This document shows, in pieces, positions 8,618 through 17,864 of a DNA stretch of 59,961 bases (positions are counted from its first letter, which is position 1; each line of letters starts with the position of its first letter). Source of the stretch: a bacterium (lineage in GTDB: Bacteria > Desulfobacterota > DSWW01); NCBI GenBank assembly GCA_028277985.1, contig JANQFG010000129.1, positions 1 to 59,961 on the forward strand. Direction: 5' to 3'. Under the pieces are notes generated by a model. The model saw nothing but the letters and a program-made list of their open reading frames with translations. It was not told the DNA's origin and did not search any database. A program made the translations under genes and the position numbers.

Positions 8618-9511
8618 ATGAAAAAGATCGGCTTTATTGGAACAGGGCTCATCGGCAACCCGATGGCCCGCAGGCTCTTGAGCCAGGGCTTTCATCTCAA
8701 GGCGCACGACCAGAACCCCAGGTCGCTTCAGTCTGTCCTGGATGCCGGCGGAGAGGCCGTGCAGGGTCCGGCAGACTTTCAAGACACGGATGCCGTCATG
8801 ATCGTCGTGAACAATATGGCCCAGGTGAACGATGTGCTCTTGGGGGAGCAAGGCCTGATACCGGCCTGGAACGACGGCCCGATGCCGATCGTGGTCATCT
8901 CGAGCACGGTATCGCCGGAGGACGTCAAGGCCCTGAGCGACCGACTGCCGCCCGGGCGGCCCAGGCTGCTCGATGCGCCGATCAGCGGCGGGCCCATCAT
9001 TGCAGAGCAGGGCAAGCTCGCCGTCATGGTGGGCGGGCCGGAGGAGGACTTCGAACAGGTCCGTCCCGTGTTCGAGGCCCTGGGCGAGCGGGTCTACCAC
9101 ATGGGGCCCCTGGGTTCCGGAGAGGCGATCAAGCTGGTCAACAACATGATCGGGCTCACTTCCTTCATGATCACCCCTGAGGCTCTGGCCCTGGGGGTCG
9201 AATACGGCCTTCCGGTCGACCGCATGATAGAGATCATCAACGCGAGCAGCGGCAAGACCTTCGTCTCCGAGAACTGGCCCATGTTCTCGCTCTGGCTGCA
9301 GGCTGCCCTGCAAGAGGACGACCCCTTCGGCGCTCGCGAAGCGCTCTTCACGACAGGGCGAAAGGATCTGGAGACGGCAAAGAAGTGGGCTTCTTCCCAA
9401 ACCTTCGAGACACCGATCCTGGACCGAGTCATCGACGGTCTGGTCAGCATCGATCAGAAGTTCCTTCTGGAGCGCATCCGCGCGATCCTCGAGGAGAAGA
9501 AGGCCGGATGA
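8618..9511 (+). CDS. 3-hydroxyisobutyrate dehydrogenase-family NAD(P) oxidoreductase
   Basis: 297 residues. The N-terminal Rossmann motif GFIGTGLIGNPMARRL, the substrate motif DAPISGG (119-125) and the catalytic Lys172 in SGEAIKLVNNM define the beta-hydroxyacid dehydrogenase family (3-hydroxyisobutyrate, tartronate semialdehyde, glyoxylate reductases). The exact substrate cannot be read. The ATG at 8618 follows AGGAAGGGG; upstream sequence in the same frame is not conserved. It is divergent from the cobalamin adenosyltransferase. Confidence 0.85.
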   Translation: MKKIGFIGTGLIGNPMARRLLSQGFHLKAHDQNPRSLQSVLDAGGEAVQGPADFQDTDAVMIVVNNMAQVNDVLLGEQGLIPAWNDGPMPIVVISSTVSPEDVKALSDRLPPGRPRLLDAPISGGPIIAEQGKLAVMVGGPEEDFEQVRPVFEALGERVYHMGPLGSGEAIKLVNNMIGLTSFMITPEALALGVEYGLPVDRMIEIINASSGKTFVSENWPMFSLWLQAALQEDDPFGAREALFTTGRKDLETAKKWASSQTFETPILDRVIDGLVSIDQKFLLERIRAILEEKKAG

Positions 9512-9540
9512 AATAGACGATGGAATAGAGAGGAAGCTTG

Positions 9541-9585
9541 CTGAGGGATCAGGGGCCAGGGGTCGGGGATCAGGCCCCTCCGCAC
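9541..9585. repeat. Dispersed GGGGCCAGGGGTC-type repeat
   Basis: The sequence around 9545-9580 repeats the words GGATCAGG and GGGGCCAGGGGTC and resembles intergenic blocks at about 23043-23085 and 28428-28513. No coding potential. Copies in three intergenic gaps suggest a family of short chromosomal repeats. Confidence 0.45.
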
Positions 9586-9720
9586 TCTCCCCAGGAATGA
9601 CTCTCGACCCTTTACGGGGGAAAGCGAAATTCCTTGTCATGCCCGTGGGACGGGTGCTAGGCTGAGCCATCTACCTTTCGTGTTCAACCGCCTCAACCGC
9701 AACAGAGCACAGGAGACGCC

Positions 9721-10854
9721 ATGGCTACAGGACAGGATCGCTACCCGAAGCTGTTTTCACCCATCCAGGTCGGAAACCGGGAACTCGCAAACCGTCTCAT
9801 CATGGCGCCTCTCTACACCGGTTACGCAACCATGGACGGCCGGCTCAGCCCCTACCTGGTCGAACACTACAAGTGCATGGGCGCGAGCGGTCTGGCGATG
9901 GTCGTGGTCGAGAGCGTTGCCGTGACCGCAGCGGATATGGGATCCCTCCGAACGATCCGGGCCCATGACGACGAGCACGTGGAAGATCTTGCCCAGATTG
10001 CCAAGGCCGTAAAGGAAGGCGGAGCCCTCGCGTGCTGCCAGCTCAACCACCCTGGACGGTTCGCCCTGCTCAGCGGGCCGGTCGGGCCTTCACCGGTAGA
10101 GGTTTCGGGCATGGTGCCGAGGGAGCTTCCCGAGGAGGAAATCCAGGAGCTGGTCCAGGCCTACGCTGCTTCTGCTCGGAGGGTGAAGGAGGCCGGTTTC
10201 GACATGGTCGAGTTGCACGGTGGGACCGGGTATCTGCTCGCCTCCTTTGTCTCGCCACGCACCAACCAGCGCACAGATGCATATGGAGGCTCCCTCGAAG
10301 GGAGGTTGCGCTTCCCCCTGGAGGTGCTCGCGGCAACGCAGGAGGCGGTAGGCAAGGACTTCCCAGTAGGATACCGCTTCCTGGTCAACGAATGGCTTCC
10401 CGGCGGGTTCGAGCCCCCTGAGGATCAGCCCGTGGCGCAGGCCCTGGAGAAGGGAGGGGTTGCCTATCTCTCCATCATGGGCGGCACGTACGAGTCTTTC
10501 TTCCTGCCCGAGGTGATCGAGCGAGTTTCACAGGACGGCCACATGTCGGATCAGGCAGCAAGAGTCAAACAGGCGGTCTCGATACCGGTCATGACCGCAG
10601 GCCGGATCACGGGGCCGGGGCTGGCCGAAAACATTCTCGCCGAACACCAGGCGGACTTGATCGGGCTTGCCCGCATGGTCCTGGCCGACCCGGACTGGGT
10701 GCGTAAGGCGCAAGAGGGCAAGGAAGGGGAGATCCTCGAATGCCGGGTCGGCTGCGATGTCTGCGTGACCCAGGTCATGAGCGGCCAGGGTGTGGTATGT
10801 GCTGCCTGGCCAAAGGAGAGGCGCTCCGAGGTGAAGGAAAAGCTGGAAGCCTGA
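9721..10854 (+). CDS. Old yellow enzyme-type NADH:flavin oxidoreductase
   Basis: 377 residues, a TIM-barrel FMN enzyme. Family signatures are NHPGRFAL, VELHGGTGYLLASFVSPRTN and RTDAYGGSLEGRLRFP. Near the C-terminus CRVGCDVC and a further Cys about 13 residues later match the 4Fe-4S ligand pattern of 2,4-dienoyl-CoA reductase and trimethylamine dehydrogenase, but the usual C-terminal FAD/NAD domain is absent. It probably reduces an activated C=C bond, with electrons from a separate partner. Ribosome site AGGAGACGCC precedes the ATG. Confidence 0.82.
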   Translation: MATGQDRYPKLFSPIQVGNRELANRLIMAPLYTGYATMDGRLSPYLVEHYKCMGASGLAMVVVESVAVTAADMGSLRTIRAHDDEHVEDLAQIAKAVKEGGALACCQLNHPGRFALLSGPVGPSPVEVSGMVPRELPEEEIQELVQAYAASARRVKEAGFDMVELHGGTGYLLASFVSPRTNQRTDAYGGSLEGRLRFPLEVLAATQEAVGKDFPVGYRFLVNEWLPGGFEPPEDQPVAQALEKGGVAYLSIMGGTYESFFLPEVIERVSQDGHMSDQAARVKQAVSIPVMTAGRITGPGLAENILAEHQADLIGLARMVLADPDWVRKAQEGKEGEILECRVGCDVCVTQVMSGQGVVCAAWPKERRSEVKEKLEA

Positions 10855-10864
10855 CAACTCGGAG

Positions 10865-10945
10865 GAGATTGCGAGACCCCAAAGGGGTCGAAGTCGGAAC
10901 AACGTGGAGATTGCGAGACCTCAACGGGGTCGAAGCAACCCCCCG
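10865..10945 (+). repeat. Two-copy repeat with palindromic core
   Basis: GATTGCGAGACC followed by CAA and GGGGTCGAAG appears twice, at about 10867 and 10906, with one or two base changes. The first copy contains GACCCCAAAGGGGTC, a perfect inverted repeat. It sits between the flavin reductase stop and exonuclease III, and could act as a weak hairpin. Confidence 0.5.
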
Positions 10946-10982
10946 GCACCGTCCGCACACAAGCAGCATTCCAGAGGCGGGG

Positions 10983-11774
10983 ATGAGCAAGACCACTTTC
11001 AAGATCGCCACCTTCAATGTCAACTCCGTCCGGTCCCGCATGCCGATCGTCCTGGAATGGCTCCGAGAACACGGCCCTGATGCGCTCTGCTTGCAGGAAA
11101 CCAAGGTGGAGGACAAGGATTTCCCGCTCGGCGAGTTCGAGGATGCGGGCTTCCACGTCGCCTTTCGGGGTCAGAAGCGCTGGAACGGTGTAGCCATCGT
11201 GAGCAAGACCCCGCTCGAGAAGGTTGTCTTCGGTTTCGAGGGCGGCCCGGAGGAAGAGGGCCCCAGGATGATCAGCGGCGTCCTGTCCGGTGTAACGATC
11301 GTGAACACCTATATCCCGCAGGGTCGGGACGTGGAGGACGAGCAGTTCGCTTACAAGGTCGGGTGGTTCGAGCGGCTGCACGAAAGGTTCGAGGCCCGGT
11401 ACCGGCCCGAGGATCTCCTCCTCTGGTGCGGGGACCTGAACCATGCACCCGAGCCGGAGGACGTGTATGAGCCCGAGAAGAAGGAGGGACACGTCTGCTT
11501 CCACCCTGAGGTGGACCGCGTCTACCGCAAGATCATGGAGTGGGGCCTCGTGGATGTGTTCCGAAAACACTGCTCCGAGCCGAAACAGTACTCCTTTTAC
11601 GACTATCGTCTGCCGAACGGCGTCAAGCGCGGCCTCGGCTGGCGGATCGACCACATCCTGACCACCCGGCCGCTCGCAGACAAATCCACTGCGGCCTACA
11701 TCGACCTCGAACCCCGCCTCAAGCCAAAGCCCTCGGACCACACCCCCGTTGTTGCCGAGTTCCTGCTGGATTGA
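10983..11774 (+). CDS. xthA: Exonuclease III (AP endonuclease family)
   Basis: 263 residues. It cuts DNA at abasic sites and degrades duplex DNA from 3' ends in base-excision repair. The start FKIATFNVNSVRSRM, the metal-binding Glu in LCLQETK, WCGDLNHAP and the terminal PSDHTPVVAEF are characteristic of the EEP superfamily ExoIII branch. The longer open frame from 10740 overlaps the preceding gene and is not conserved; the ATG at 10983 fits the family N-terminus. Confidence 0.92.
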   Translation: MSKTTFKIATFNVNSVRSRMPIVLEWLREHGPDALCLQETKVEDKDFPLGEFEDAGFHVAFRGQKRWNGVAIVSKTPLEKVVFGFEGGPEEEGPRMISGVLSGVTIVNTYIPQGRDVEDEQFAYKVGWFERLHERFEARYRPEDLLLWCGDLNHAPEPEDVYEPEKKEGHVCFHPEVDRVYRKIMEWGLVDVFRKHCSEPKQYSFYDYRLPNGVKRGLGWRIDHILTTRPLADKSTAAYIDLEPRLKPKPSDHTPVVAEFLLD

Positions 11775-11795
11775 GACTCGTCGTAGGAGAACTCC

Positions 11796-12641
11796 ATGGG
11801 CTTCGTTTTCCGGCTGGAAGATTATCCCCGCTACCTGGAACGAGTGGGCGAGGCCACCTACCTGGACGTGACCCGCCGCACCGATCCGGCGCGGGTGGTG
11901 AAGGTGTGGGACAACCTGCAGGCCGTGGTCGAATCGTACGGCGCACCCTGGGTCGTTCAGCTCTGGACCAAGGATGCGGCAGGTGCGCTCGGCCATGGTG
12001 AGCGAATCCTCGAAGGACTGCGGGACGCAGGCACCACGATCGTTGCCCACGTGACGGTCACCGGCCTCGGGGGCACGCCGTGGGAGCCCCTGGCACCATC
12101 GACACCCTTCCAGGGGGTTGAGGATCTGATTTCGCTTGCGGGTGGGGCGGACCACATCAAATGGCGATACGATCCGGTGATCCCTACCGTACACCGGCTC
12201 GACACATTCCGACGGTTGGCCGAGCAGGCGGCAGGGTTGGGCATCACCCGCTGTGTACTGAATTTCCTGGTTCCGCCTGGCAGGTACAAACGGGTGGACG
12301 CCCGGCTGTCCGGTAGCCTGCCGGGATGGAGCAAGGGAATGCCCGGGTACGATGCTGCCTGGCGCGCTCAAACCGCGGCCGAGTTGGTCGAGGCGGCCGG
12401 GGAGCTTGGCATTTCGGTGGCCGCGTGCGCCGAATCATCAGACCTGTTGGACCGGGTGGATGGGCTGCAGTCTGCTGCTTGCGGGGAACATGCCTGGTTT
12501 GTGGCCCTTTCGGGGCGTGATCCGGGCCGGGCCCGAACCTCGGGAAGTCGCAAGGGGTGCGGTTGCGCAGCCTACTTCGATGTCGGCATGTACGGCCAGT
12601 GGCGAAACTGCCACCAGTGTCTCTATTGCTACGCGGGATGA
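11796..12641 (+). CDS. DUF1848 family protein
   Basis: 281 residues. It ends with a Cys-rich segment, CGCAAYFDVGMYGQWRNCHQ followed by CLYCYA, typical of DUF1848 proteins. These resemble radical SAM or spore photoproduct-type proteins in fold, but their role is unknown. The body contains a PGRYKRV segment and a long C-terminal helix pair. It lies 21 bases downstream of exonuclease III on the same strand, which hints at a DNA-repair context, though only by position. Confidence 0.75.
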   Translation: MGFVFRLEDYPRYLERVGEATYLDVTRRTDPARVVKVWDNLQAVVESYGAPWVVQLWTKDAAGALGHGERILEGLRDAGTTIVAHVTVTGLGGTPWEPLAPSTPFQGVEDLISLAGGADHIKWRYDPVIPTVHRLDTFRRLAEQAAGLGITRCVLNFLVPPGRYKRVDARLSGSLPGWSKGMPGYDAAWRAQTAAELVEAAGELGISVAACAESSDLLDRVDGLQSAACGEHAWFVALSGRDPGRARTSGSRKGCGCAAYFDVGMYGQWRNCHQCLYCYAG

Positions 12642-12672
12642 ATGCGTAGGAGGCTGGTGCGCAATATCTTGG

Positions 12673-13827
12673 CTAGTCGGCCTCTTCGGGCATGATGCCC
12701 TCGGGTGTGATGCCCCGCACGAAGTACTTCGGGTCGCCGAGGAAGCTCTGGAAGATGACGATGAAGGCGACCGACGCTTTCACCATCAGGGGCTTGTCCA
12801 GGTAAAGGATCCGAAGCTGTTCCTTCCGAACCTTCGTATCGTGATGGTCGAAGCATCCAACGAACAGCCCGTCGAGCGGCTGGCCGCCGGTGGGGGTGGT
12901 CACCACGTCGAACCCGCCCTGTACACAGTAAGCCATCGCCTCCTCGAGGATCTGCTTCTGCTGTGCGATGTCGGTGATGTGGTAGCCGAAGATGTGCATG
13001 ATCGTCCGCTGGGCCTCCCGCATGCTGGCCGTGGCGATGGCGTCAAACAGCCGTGAGGCGGGAACGTCATCATTCGTGTCCGCCCTCTGACGAATGAGCG
13101 ACAAGAGGACCGTGTTCTTGAACAGTTCATACAATCGTTGCGCCCCGTTGATCGGGCTCTTGGCCGGATGGGCAAGGGTCGGTCTGTATCCTGTATAAGA
13201 ACCCACAAAGAGAAGCTGGAAGATGTGGGAGAAGAAATCGACCCCGTCCAGAGGGTCGTGAATGTCCACCCTCATATCCAGTGTGTTGTCGAGCCGGTCC
13301 GCCAGCTTGACCCGAACCAGGTCGGGCATCTGTTTCCCCTGCCCCAGCATTCTTCCGATGTACTGGCAGTAGGTCTGGCCTTCCTCGTGTCGCTTGAGGA
13401 GCTCCAGCCGCTCCATGAGGAACCACTCGTCGGTCTGATCCACCCGCTTGAGGAGGCTCTGGAATTCATCCTCCAGCTCGCTCCACTCCTCCTGGGTAAA
13501 ATCATCGGAAGAGATGTCCTCGAGCTTGTCGTGCAGGAGCTCGGCCAGAAGATCGAGCAGGTTGGCTTCGTCCTCGGATCTCGCCAGGAGGGCCGTCGCA
13601 CGGATCGGATGCAGGATCGCCAAGGGGCCCAGGCGCCGCCGTTTTCGGCCGTATGCATGGCCCAGGTACTTGAGCACCCCGAGGAGCGTATCTCGCTCGT
13701 ACGGTGAAACCGGCTTGTCCTCCAGGAGAAGGGCAAGGATGTTGCCGGACCCGAGCGCCACGGCGCTGAGCTGATAGTTCAGTACCGCCGACAACCTCAG
13801 GAATGTATCGAGCTCGTACACGGCCAT
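12673..13827 (-). CDS. RelA/SpoT-like HD-domain protein
   Basis: 384 residues. An HD-type metal phosphohydrolase signature lies in the first half: His73 in AILHPIRAT, His99-Asp100 in ELLHDKLED and Asp177 in KLADRLDN. This spacing is like the ppGpp hydrolase domain of RelA/SpoT proteins. No synthetase, TGS or ACT domain is present. The C-terminal half has no family I recognise. The start at 13827 follows GGGAGG; an ATG ten codons earlier lacks one. A stand-alone nucleotide hydrolase acting on a signalling nucleotide is plausible but unproven. Confidence 0.6.
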   Translation of the reverse strand: MAVYELDTFLRLSAVLNYQLSAVALGSGNILALLLEDKPVSPYERDTLLGVLKYLGHAYGRKRRRLGPLAILHPIRATALLARSEDEANLLDLLAELLHDKLEDISSDDFTQEEWSELEDEFQSLLKRVDQTDEWFLMERLELLKRHEEGQTYCQYIGRMLGQGKQMPDLVRVKLADRLDNTLDMRVDIHDPLDGVDFFSHIFQLLFVGSYTGYRPTLAHPAKSPINGAQRLYELFKNTVLLSLIRQRADTNDDVPASRLFDAIATASMREAQRTIMHIFGYHITDIAQQKQILEEAMAYCVQGGFDVVTTPTGGQPLDGLFVGCFDHHDTKVRKEQLRILYLDKPLMVKASVAFIVIFQSFLGDPKYFVRGITPEGIMPEEAD

Positions 13828-13959
13828 ACGCGGCCTCCCTTTGTAGTCCCCCGCCACGACACCAATCTTACCTCAAAGCTCGGCACAGTTCCAAAGGCAC
13901 AAAAAGGGAGAGATCGGCGAACCATGGAGGTTTTCGCCGTTTCTTTCTTGTATTGCTTG

Positions 13960-13965
13960 TATAAT
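13960..13965 (+). promoter_or_regulatory. Candidate -10 box of the CFI-module array
   Basis: A perfect TATAAT at 13960-13965 lies about 70 bases before the first gene of the four-gene array, in an AT-rich pocket of a GC-rich window. No convincing -35 is at the right distance, so this is only a candidate. Confidence 0.35.
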
Positions 13966-14033
13966 CCTAGTATGATCCATAGCCGGGCTCTGAACCATCC
14001 CGTTCGCACACAATCCAGACGGAGGGATCAGGC

Positions 14034-15776
14034 GTGAAAAAGGGTTTGACAGCTCTTGCTGCCGTCCTGCTCATCTCGGCGGTTGCGGTCGAAGCGAGTG
14101 CCTGGACGCGGATTCGGATCGGGTGGCCGGATGATGACCCGAAGAGCGTCAGGATGGAGATCGACGGTACGGGGCGAATGGGGGTCGCCTATGGTCAGCA
14201 AGCCTATCCGGACCAGCTCAAGTACCTGATGTGTGATGAAGAATGCTTCCTGGCCACCCAGTGGTCTTCTGTGCTGGTCGACTACATTGAGGTGGATCGT
14301 TACTACGATTCCTCTTCCCTCAGGATGGACCAGGAGGGAAATCCGAGAATCGCATACTACGACCAGACGAATCAGGATCTGAAGTTTGCAACCTGCGACA
14401 GCCAGTGTGAACTATCGGCCAACTGGACCAAAGTCTTCGTGGACTTTGAGGGAGATGTGGGCCAGGGAGTTTCGCTGCATCTCGACGAAGAAGACAACCC
14501 GCGGATTCTCTATTTCGACAACGACCAGCCGGACACGCGGTTCGCATACTGCGATGGGGACTGTCACCACCCGAATGACTGGGACTCCTTCGCGGTCGAC
14601 GTGCTTGGAGGCCAAGGCACGCTCTTCGCGGCACGACTCCCGGGAGGAGCTTTTCGGGCGGCCTACAGGACCCGCGTCGCCAACCGGCTGAGATATGTAT
14701 CCTGCGAAAGCGGGTGCACCGACCCCGCCGGTTGGACAGCCTCCACGATCGATCTCGATTACGGCGAAGCAGCCGATCCCACGATCGCCTGGGATTCTCT
14801 GGGCCGACCTCACCTGTACTATGAGAGCGCGTACTATGGCCCGTTGTACTACGCTACCTGTAACGGGGACTGTCACGATGTCAATGATTGGGAAGTGGCC
14901 CTGATCGATGACCGGAATACGTACGACCACAGCATCGCCCTCACACCCGAGGGGTATCCGAGGCTGGTCTACCACGCCAACGGGAACCTGCATTTCGCCC
15001 TCTGTGACGAGGATTGCGGCGATCCTATCAGTTGGACGACGTTGGTCGTAGCCGGATGGGAGATGGGACACAGTGATATCGAACAGGTTCGTCTTTTCCT
15101 CACACCGGAGGGATACCCGCGAATCGCCTTCTCCGCAAGCGACCCGGTCGGATCCGGCCTGGTGGTTGCCTCCTGCGACAGGGACTGCGCGGACCCTGCC
15201 GACTGGAACACCCCCACGCCGGCATATGGACATCCCACATATTACTATCCGATTCTCGAGCTCGACCATGAAGGCCGGCCCCTCATTCTCGCGCAGGACC
15301 CTGCAGCAGAGTTCGCCTTGATCCTGGACTGCGCGGATCAGGACCTGGACAGGACCTCCGCCGACCCGAGGTGCGGAAGCCTGGACTGCGACGACGACTC
15401 GTCCGACGATCCGCCCGCCTGCGAGACTTGCGAATGCGGGGATCCTTACTGCGGTGCCTGTGCCCGGTGCCGCAACATCTGGTCGTCCGACTACCTGCTT
15501 GACGGCATCGACTCGAACTGCGACGGGGAGGAATGCTTCATCGCTACGGCCGCCCTCGGGTCGGGCAGGGAGCCGCAACTGGAGATCCTCAGGCAATTTC
15601 GAGACCGGGTCCTGAAGAAAACCGGGGCGGGACGGGTGCTGGTCGACGCCTACTATGCATACAGCCCGCCGATAGCGGCCTTTGTCCGTGAGCGCCCCGC
15701 GATGCGAGCCGTCGTGCGGGTGGTGCTGGCGCCTGTCGTTGGGCTGGCGACCCTCGTCCTGGCGATCTCTACGTGA
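14034..15776 (+). CDS. Secreted seven-repeat Cys-Trp protein with CFI C-terminus
   Basis: 580 residues. The signal peptide (residues 1-23) ends in ASA. Seven repeats follow, each with Cys-x3-Cys then Trp a few residues later: Cys pairs at 67/71, 121/125, 173/177, 224/228, 276/280, 324/328 and 381/385, spaced 48-57 residues. Seven such blades suggest a beta-propeller with a disulfide in each blade (inference). After about 430 comes a Cys/Asp-rich linker with DGIDSNCDG, a MopE-like metal-binding motif. Residues 501-580 are the CFI module (CFIATAALGSG, then YYAYSPPI and a hydrophobic C-terminal helix). It is first of four tandem genes sharing that module; 26 bases separate it from the next. Function unknown; cell-surface display is inferred. 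Confidence 0.75.
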   Translation: MKKGLTALAAVLLISAVAVEASAWTRIRIGWPDDDPKSVRMEIDGTGRMGVAYGQQAYPDQLKYLMCDEECFLATQWSSVLVDYIEVDRYYDSSSLRMDQEGNPRIAYYDQTNQDLKFATCDSQCELSANWTKVFVDFEGDVGQGVSLHLDEEDNPRILYFDNDQPDTRFAYCDGDCHHPNDWDSFAVDVLGGQGTLFAARLPGGAFRAAYRTRVANRLRYVSCESGCTDPAGWTASTIDLDYGEAADPTIAWDSLGRPHLYYESAYYGPLYYATCNGDCHDVNDWEVALIDDRNTYDHSIALTPEGYPRLVYHANGNLHFALCDEDCGDPISWTTLVVAGWEMGHSDIEQVRLFLTPEGYPRIAFSASDPVGSGLVVASCDRDCADPADWNTPTPAYGHPTYYYPILELDHEGRPLILAQDPAAEFALILDCADQDLDRTSADPRCGSLDCDDDSSDDPPACETCECGDPYCGACARCRNIWSSDYLLDGIDSNCDGEECFIATAALGSGREPQLEILRQFRDRVLKKTGAGRVLVDAYYAYSPPIAAFVRERPAMRAVVRVVLAPVVGLATLVLAIST

Positions 15777-15802
15777 TTCTCAGAGCAGTGAAGGAGGCCC
15801 TG

Positions 15803-17815
15803 ATGCGTATCCGCCCCGCTGTCTTTCTCTTGCTCCTCCTCCTGATGCTTGATGCGGCCCGGCCGGCCGGTTCCGCTGTCATCCACGTGCCCAGAGACCA
15901 TGCCCTCATCCAGGATGCAGTCGATACGGCGGTCGATGGAGACACGATTCTTGTCGCGCCCGGAAGCTATGCCGAGGAGGTAAGCATCGAGTACAAGGAA
16001 ATCTCAATGAAGAGCGAGGCCGGGCCTGAAGAGACCTGGATCGATGAGTTGGATGCTCGAATGATCTACTCGCCCGGACTCACTGTGGAGGGCTTCACAT
16101 TCGATTATGTATACCTCAACCGGGTTACAGGCTTGTTCCGGGGCAACATCGTGACCACCACGACGACCAGCGGGATGTACTGCTACGTCTGCACGGATGA
16201 CCTTCTGATCACGTCCAACCGGTTCGTGGGCAGCACGGAGCAAACCGATTCCAACCGGTTGGGCCTCCAGCTGTCCAGTTCGTTTCCTATCGTCACAAAC
16301 AATCTGTTCCAAAACATCAGAAGGACCGGCTATGTTTCGGAGGGTGCCGCGATCTATGTAAGCTCGACCAACTTCCCCGCCCTGATCGTGAACAACACCT
16401 TCGATGGGAACGGAACGGTCGAAGGCAGCGCCCTGTATCTGAAGAGAGGCATCGTCTTCTTCGCGAACAACATCGTGACCCGAACCACGGAAGGGGGAGG
16501 GGTCTACGTCGATTCCTCCGGCAACCTGACCTTGTCCCACAATGTCTTCTGGAACAATGCCGGGCCGGCCGTTTGGGGATTCGCATCTCCCGACCCGACC
16601 GACATCTTCTCCCCTCCCTTGCTCACGTCAGCCGGACACCTTCAAACAGGATCTTCCTGCATCGACACCGGCAGCGCAGAAGCAGCGGGGCTGCCCGACA
16701 CCGACCGGGACGGGGACCCTCGCCCCCTCGGGGACGGGTTCGACATCGGCGCGGACGAATACGACCCGGCCAACCCGTATCCTTCGGAAGACTATGATGG
16801 GGACGGCCATCTCGATCCGGATGACAATTGCCCGGATCTACCGAACCTCGAACAGACAAACGGCGATGGTGACGCCTGGGGGGATGCCTGCGACAACTGC
16901 CCCGAGACAACGAACGAAGGGCAGCGGGATTCGGACGGTGACGAACTGGGCGACGCTTGTGACAATTGCCCGGCCATCCGGAATCCGGATCAGGCCGACC
17001 ACGAAGGGGATGGCCTGGGCGACCCCTGCGACCCGGACGATGACGACGACGGCATCCCGGATCTCGTGGACAGCTGCCCTTTGACCTTCGACCCCGTCGG
17101 CGCGGACACGGATTGGGACGGACTTGGAGACGCGTGCGACAACTGCCCGACGGACTATAATTCGGACCAAGAGGATTTTGACGATGACGGAGAGGGCGAC
17201 GCGTGCGACCCCGACAAGGATGGAGACGGCCTTCTGAACGAAGAGGACAACTGCCCGGACACGCCCAACCCGGATCAGGAGAACAGGGACCTGGACACTT
17301 TTGGTGACGCGTGCGACCGCTGTCCTGTCACTCCGGCACCCTACAACGACGACAGGGACGGGGACCTCCTGGGCGATGTGTGTGACAACTGCCCGGAAGA
17401 CAGGAACCCGCACCAGGAGGACCTGGACCAGGATGGGATGGGCAACGCGTGCGACTCGGATGCGGATGGGGATGGGTATGCTTCGCGTCGAGGGGACTGT
17501 GACGACGAGAATCCCGACATCCACCGGGGCGCACCGGAAACGCCCGGCGACGATATCGATTCGAACTGCAACGGCCTCGATGAATGCTTCATCGCAACGG
17601 CCACCTTCGGATCGCCCCTGGAGCCTCGCATCGACATGCTGCGGGCGTTTCGGGATCAGGTGCTCGTGCGGTCCGCGGCAGGGTGTCGACTGGTGGACCT
17701 CTACTATGCCAAGAGCCCGCCGTTGGCTCTGTTCATAGAGCGGCATCCTGTCCTGAGGGCCGTGGTCCGGGTGCTGCTCTTCCCGGTCATCGGCATTGCG
17801 ACGATCCTCACATGA
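15803..17815 (+). CDS. Secreted beta-helix/thrombospondin type 3 protein with CFI C-terminus
   Basis: 670 residues. The signal peptide ends near residue 25. Residues of about 26-310 have the short hydrophobic repeats, with NNxF and SHNVFWNN motifs, of a right-handed parallel beta-helix. They are followed by the conserved SSCIDTG...GADEYDP block. About eight thrombospondin type 3 calcium-binding units (GDACDNCP and variants, Asp-rich) occupy roughly 331-570, then a MopE-like DDIDSNCNG. The CFI module starts at Cys595. The GTG at 15773 would overlap the previous gene, but ATG at 15803 has GAAGGAGG upstream and starts the signal peptide. Calcium-stabilised, surface-exposed adhesin or scaffold is the likely type. 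Confidence 0.75.
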   Translation: MRIRPAVFLLLLLLMLDAARPAGSAVIHVPRDHALIQDAVDTAVDGDTILVAPGSYAEEVSIEYKEISMKSEAGPEETWIDELDARMIYSPGLTVEGFTFDYVYLNRVTGLFRGNIVTTTTTSGMYCYVCTDDLLITSNRFVGSTEQTDSNRLGLQLSSSFPIVTNNLFQNIRRTGYVSEGAAIYVSSTNFPALIVNNTFDGNGTVEGSALYLKRGIVFFANNIVTRTTEGGGVYVDSSGNLTLSHNVFWNNAGPAVWGFASPDPTDIFSPPLLTSAGHLQTGSSCIDTGSAEAAGLPDTDRDGDPRPLGDGFDIGADEYDPANPYPSEDYDGDGHLDPDDNCPDLPNLEQTNGDGDAWGDACDNCPETTNEGQRDSDGDELGDACDNCPAIRNPDQADHEGDGLGDPCDPDDDDDGIPDLVDSCPLTFDPVGADTDWDGLGDACDNCPTDYNSDQEDFDDDGEGDACDPDKDGDGLLNEEDNCPDTPNPDQENRDLDTFGDACDRCPVTPAPYNDDRDGDLLGDVCDNCPEDRNPHQEDLDQDGMGNACDSDADGDGYASRRGDCDDENPDIHRGAPETPGDDIDSNCNGLDECFIATATFGSPLEPRIDMLRAFRDQVLVRSAAGCRLVDLYYAKSPPLALFIERHPVLRAVVRVLLFPVIGIATILT

Positions 17816-17864
17816 TCCAGGAGACAGAGGATCCAGATCACAGGAAAACGAAGAGGACTCATCC

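Noticed and set aside
7808..9670. 620-codon minus-strand frame
   Set aside because: Overlaps the true adenosyltransferase and dehydrogenase in a different frame; low complexity.
10551..12371. 606-codon minus-strand frame
   Set aside because: Antisense to exonuclease III and the DUF1848 gene, both of which have clear motifs.
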